A stretch of DNA of 9,249 bases from Bacteroidaceae bacterium (GTDB lineage Bacteria > Bacteroidota > Bacteroidia > Bacteroidales > Bacteroidaceae): positions 1-9,249 of the forward strand of contig JAFZUB010000171.1 of NCBI GenBank assembly GCA_017618515.1. The letters run 5' to 3'. This document shows, piece after piece, positions 6,281-9,249 of the stretch; position 1 is the first letter of the stretch; the number at the start of each line of letters is the position of its first letter. A program made the position numbers and the translations under genes. A model generated the notes under the pieces. It saw only the letters and a program-made list of their open reading frames with translations, was not told where the DNA came from and ran no database searches.

Positions 6281-6360
6281 CCCCCGGCCCTCTGGGCCAC
6301 CCCCTCTAGAGGGGGATCTGTTGTCTTCCCCCTCCTCAGGGGGATGAGAGGGGGTCTCTT
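6281..6360. repeat. Cluster of three GC-rich hairpins (G-rich palindromic element)
   Basis: Three perfect hairpins stand in a row: GGCCC-TCT-GGGCC (6286-6298), the 16-base palindrome CCCCCTCTAGAGGGGG (6300-6315), and CCCCC (6328-6332) with GGGGG (6339-6343). They are followed by the tail GATGAGAGGGGGTCTCTT. The tail touches the stop codon of the small gene at 6359. Layout and orientation match the elements in the riboswitch and in btuB. The stretch 6251-6280 between this cluster and the hairpin at 6212-6250 shows nothing further. Confidence 0.65.
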
Positions 6361-6550
6361 AGTACTCCTCTTGTCCTACGCAGTCGTCTTCCCAGGTGTA
6401 GCCCCAGAACTTCTCACTGCGTGCACCGCTGCTGCTGCCGGAATCACCGCCGGTGATGCCGGAGTCGCCACCACTAACATTGGTCACTTGAAACATAGGG
6501 GAAGATAATCTCACTGCCTCTACTGTAGGTGAAATATATATCTTTTTCAT
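6359..6550 (-). CDS. Small protein of unknown function, 63 residues, downstream of the GLUG gene
   Basis: The product starts MKKIYISPTVEAVRLSSPMF, continues with a low-complexity repeat (SGGDSGITGGDSGSSSG, about 26-42), and ends in an aromatic and acidic tail (EKFWGYTWEDDCVGQEEY). It has no membrane segment or classical signal peptide. The MKKxYxxPxxE-type beginning recalls short proteins often seen next to surface-protein genes in Prevotella and Bacteroides; this is from memory and is not a named family. ATG 6550 lies 19 bp after the stop of the large gene, so the two are probably cotranscribed. The function is unknown. A secreted or modified peptide is possible, but nothing in the sequence shows it. 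Confidence 0.7.
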   Translation of the reverse strand: MKKIYISPTVEAVRLSSPMFQVTNVSGGDSGITGGDSGSSSGARSEKFWGYTWEDDCVGQEEY

Positions 6551-6569
6551 AGCTGTATGTATTTTCTGT

Positions 6570-9249
6570 TTATTTAATCACAACTTTTTTACCGTTGTTG
6601 ATGTAGATGCCTTTGGTCTTAGGCGCGCCATTGAGTTTGACACCGCCGAGAGTGAACCACTCGTCGTTGTCGTTGACTGACACGCCTTCGGCTCCCCATT
6701 GACCGTTGACCATTGTAGGCTCATCGTCGTCGAAGGAGAGGACGAAGTTGTTGGCTGAAGAGCCGTCTGCGAGCTGGAAGTATGCGCGGAAAGCGTTGAT
6801 GTGTGCGCCACTCTTCGGCCAGTAGAGGGTGTTGCTGTCTCCCATGAAGAGGATGTTGTGGTTGTCGGCGTCGAAGGTGATGGGCTCGTATGTGCCCTTG
6901 AAGCTGACGCTGCCGTTGACGAAGTCGTTGGTGGCGCTGGTGACGGTGACATTCTCGAAGAGCGGGTTGACGAGGTTCTCGCCGCTGGCCCACTTAATAA
7001 TATAAGGTGTGCCTGCGGTGAGCTGTGTCACTGCGCCTTCGGTGGTGAAGCCGAGCCTCAGTGTGCCGTTGGTAATGGTGGCGCTGACCAGTTCGCGCAC
7101 GTCTGCTCCGTCGAGCACGCTGCCGCTGAGTGTCAGGTCGAAGGGCAGGCACAGCGTGTTCCATGCGCCGTCCTTCCAGAGGGTGCGGCCGTAGAGCATG
7201 ACATTCTTGCCTGTGCCGGTGTTGTTGCTGATGACGGTGGTGTTGTCGGCATTGTCGGCGAGTGCCACGCCTTCCACTGCGCAGTCGGTGTAGGTGACGC
7301 CGCCATAGGTACGGCTGGTCACGTCGCCATATACAGGAGGCTGACTACCTTCCACAAGGCACATACCGGTGCCGATGTTGGTGGCGCTGGTGGTGCCACT
7401 CTTTGTCACCGTACAGTCGAAGTAGTAGTTGTGGTTGAGGAGACCGTCGGTGGTTAGGCCGACGATAGCTCCGGTAAAGGTATTGGAGCATGTGATGTCC
7501 ACTCCCACAGCTCGGCAGTTCTCAATCAGGCCTTGGTTATTAAATGCGGCAATGGCGCCAGCGTATGTAGAGTAAGTAGCAATGAAGACGGCATCTGCAA
7601 CGGTGACATTCTTGATGTAGCCATCGGCATGGGTAAGTTGGCCGAAGAGACCGCAACTGGTGTGTATGGAGCGAATGCCGCTGACGGTGTGTCCCTGTCC
7701 GTCGAAGCAGCCTTCGAACGGACGTGCGTAGCCGATGGGAGTGTAGTTGCTTTCCGCTACGCCGTCACCATCGTTGTCGATGGTCAGCGTGTTGGGGTCG
7801 TAGGCAATGTCGGCACCGAGACGGAAGTGTGTGCCGGCAGGATAACAATCCAAGGATACGGCTTTGGACACCAAGTTGAGGCCGGCGACGGTGGTGATGA
7901 TGTAGGGATTGTTCTCTGTGCCGTCTCCGCCGCCCAGGTAGGTGTCAGCGTCGGGTAGGAAGTAGGCTGCGGCACGGGATTGCTCGGCAGGCATAGTGAA
8001 GGTGTTGCTGCTGATGACGGTGCCGTTAACCTTATATCCATGGAAGATAAAGCCCTCGGGCAGTGTGGCGGTGCAACTCAGAGTGACGGTGGTGCCGGCT
8101 GCGTAGTAGGTAATGCCGTCGATGTCGATAGTCTCGCCTGTGGCGGTGGTGTATGCGCCCATATTAAGTTGGTGTACGCTGCGTGCGCCGTCGCGGTCTC
8201 TGCCATTGCAGCCCACGTCAGTGGTTTTGCCGCCCACGATACAATCAGAGTAATAGTTGGCGGTGAGTATGCCGTCGCCGCTGCTGTTTCCATAGTTGTA
8301 GCCTGCTATGGCACCATTACTGCTGACGTCCGGAATGCTGCAGTAAGATACCAAGCAGTGGCTGATGGTGGCACCATTGTCGTTGCATCCCGCGATGCCG
8401 CCGTAAAATGCACAGTCTGTCACCCCGTCGGCAACGAGGAGGTTGGCGCCACTGGTGCAGTTCGAGACGGTGCCATTGTAGTTGTTTCCCACGATGCCGC
8501 CGTGATAATTGGCAGAGTTGACCACGGCGCGGATGATGACGGTGCCGTCAACATGACAGTTGTCGATGGTGCCTGTCTGGGTGGTGCTGTAGTTACGGAG
8601 ATATCCCACGATGCCGCCGACTTGGTTGCGGCCCGTGATGCGGGCTTCTTTGAGGGTGACGTTCTTCACTGTGCCGCCAGAAACATAGCCGAACAAACCC
8701 TGATTGTTGCTTGATGAGTTGTCCTCACCTTTATAGATGCGTATGCCGCGGATGGTGTGGCCGTCGCCGTCAAAGGTGCCGCGGAAGTTTCTATTATTAC
8801 TACTGCCGATGGCGGTGTAGTTGTTCTCTGTGTTATCGAGGTTGTCGTTTTCGTTGTCGTAGGTGATGTTGGCACCCAGCTTGAAGAACTTGCCGGTGAA
8901 TCCGTCGCTGCTGAAGCCACTGGCGGTGTTGTCGTTCACACAGGTGGCGAGCAGGTCGAGGCCTGTGGTAGTAGTGATGATGTAGGGATGCGCCTCGCTG
9001 CCGTCGGCTCCGTCGGCGATGCCCCACACATCGATAAGGGTAACGCTGATGGAAGTATCGCTTGCGGGCATGGTGAAGGTGTATGTGCCTGAGTCTTCGG
9101 TAACGGCGATGTCATTATTGTTGGCATCCTTCACATGGATGTCGAGGACGTAGCCCGTGGGCACGCTGCCGCTGTATGTGAGGGTGACGGTTGTGTTGCT
9201 AGCATAGTAGGTGTCGGTGCCGATGGTGACGCTCTCTCCTGAGGCAGTA
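6570..9249 (-). CDS. Large GLUG-repeat beta-helix surface protein, C-terminal part (5' end outside window)
   Basis: The frame is open to the window edge, giving 892 visible residues. The GTG at 9164 is not the start, since the coding pattern continues upstream of it (TASGESVTIGTDTYYASNTT). Two modules are visible. Each begins with a TA(S/T)GE...TYYA...TTVTL beta-sandwich segment that contains a TFTMPA motif. It then has a (A/N)PYIITT...GL.L segment, an F(K/R)LGA(N/D)I.Y...FDG.GHT...GLFG stretch, and GLUG-type repeats such as GGIVGNNYNGTVSNC and GAIAAFNNQGLIENC. Module 1 covers about 9248-8148, module 2 about 8147-7335. The C-terminal region carries WNTLCLPFDL, AGTPYIIKW and INAFRAYFQL, and ends WFTLGGVKLNGAPKTKGIYINNGKKVVIK. 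Such an end recalls sorting tails of proteins exported by the type IX system, but this is an inference. It is probably an adhesin-like exported protein; the ligand is unknown. Confidence 0.88.
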   Translation of the reverse strand, partial: TASGESVTIGTDTYYASNTTVTLTYSGSVPTGYVLDIHVKDANNNDIAVTEDSGTYTFTMPASDTSISVTLIDVWGIADGADGSEAHPYIITTTTGLDLLATCVNDNTASGFSSDGFTGKFFKLGANITYDNENDNLDNTENNYTAIGSSNNRNFRGTFDGDGHTIRGIRIYKGEDNSSSNNQGLFGYVSGGTVKNVTLKEARITGRNQVGGIVGYLRNYSTTQTGTIDNCHVDGTVIIRAVVNSANYHGGIVGNNYNGTVSNCTSGANLLVADGVTDCAFYGGIAGCNDNGATISHCLVSYCSIPDVSSNGAIAGYNYGNSSGDGILTANYYSDCIVGGKTTDVGCNGRDRDGARSVHQLNMGAYTTATGETIDIDGITYYAAGTTVTLSCTATLPEGFIFHGYKVNGTVISSNTFTMPAEQSRAAAYFLPDADTYLGGGDGTENNPYIITTVAGLNLVSKAVSLDCYPAGTHFRLGADIAYDPNTLTIDNDGDGVAESNYTPIGYARPFEGCFDGQGHTVSGIRSIHTSCGLFGQLTHADGYIKNVTVADAVFIATYSTYAGAIAAFNNQGLIENCRAVGVDITCSNTFTGAIVGLTTDGLLNHNYYFDCTVTKSGTTSATNIGTGMCLVEGSQPPVYGDVTSRTYGGVTYTDCAVEGVALADNADNTTVISNNTGTGKNVMLYGRTLWKDGAWNTLCLPFDLTLSGSVLDGADVRELVSATITNGTLRLGFTTEGAVTQLTAGTPYIIKWASGENLVNPLFENVTVTSATNDFVNGSVSFKGTYEPITFDADNHNILFMGDSNTLYWPKSGAHINAFRAYFQLADGSSANNFVLSFDDDEPTMVNGQWGAEGVSVNDNDEWFTLGGVKLNGAPKTKGIYINNGKKVVIK

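Noticed and set aside
6088..6309. Plus-strand reading frame of 73 codons with FHEV/FYEV heptads
   Set aside because: It has a GTG start inside the palindromic core, no ribosome site, and ends in the G-rich hairpins. The open frame is explained by a 21-bp repeat unit that contains no stop codon.
7980..8714. Plus-strand frame of 244 codons (and a similar one at 6801-7457) opposite the GLUG protein
   Set aside because: The translations are Val/Ala/Gly-rich without recognisable motifs. The minus strand shows clear modules over the same range; these are shadows of repetitive Thr/Gly/Asn codons.

Overview
The window looks like a chromosomal segment of a Bacteroidales bacterium, most likely Prevotella or a close relative. 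The pointers are a TTG-N21-TAnnTTTG promoter typical of the Bacteroidetes sigma factor, a TonB receptor plus surface-lipoprotein vitamin B12 uptake operon with a cobalamin riboswitch, a Cys-Ser-Asp-Asp-Asp surface-export tag on a lipoprotein, and a large GLUG-type surface protein whose C-terminus has the 'NTLCLPFDL ... KKGxYIxNGKKVVIK' style common in that genus. These assignments rest on reading the sequence and on family knowledge; no search was run.

Layout. The left edge (1-1186, + strand) holds the C-terminal four fifths of cysteinyl-tRNA synthetase. A bidirectional hairpin terminator (about 1190-1222) separates it from a convergent minus-strand operon. Read in the direction of transcription, that operon is: promoter (5843-5875), cobalamin riboswitch aptamer (5605-5837), leader (5520-5604), BtuB-like TonB-dependent receptor (5519-3501), BtuG-like beta-propeller surface lipoprotein (3467-2388), and BtuF-like cobalamin-binding lipoprotein (2386-1223). 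The proteins would capture B12 at the cell surface (BtuG), pass it through the outer membrane (BtuB), and bind it in the periplasm (BtuF). The riboswitch would lower expression when B12 is plentiful. No inner-membrane BtuC/BtuD genes follow within the window.

Upstream of that promoter, 5876-6358 has no convincing gene but is highly structured. Two arrays of five 21-bp units point away from each other around a core of GC-rich palindromes, followed by a long hairpin and by G-rich palindromic elements. Similar G-rich elements occur in the riboswitch, in its leader, and apparently in frame inside the btuB coding sequence.

The right part (6359-9249, minus strand) holds the C-terminal 892 residues of a large secreted or surface beta-helix protein made of duplicated modules with GLUG repeats. 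It is followed 19 bp downstream by a 63-codon gene for a small protein with a glycine/serine/aspartate repeat. This pair and the 21-bp twin array are the least explained parts of the window.
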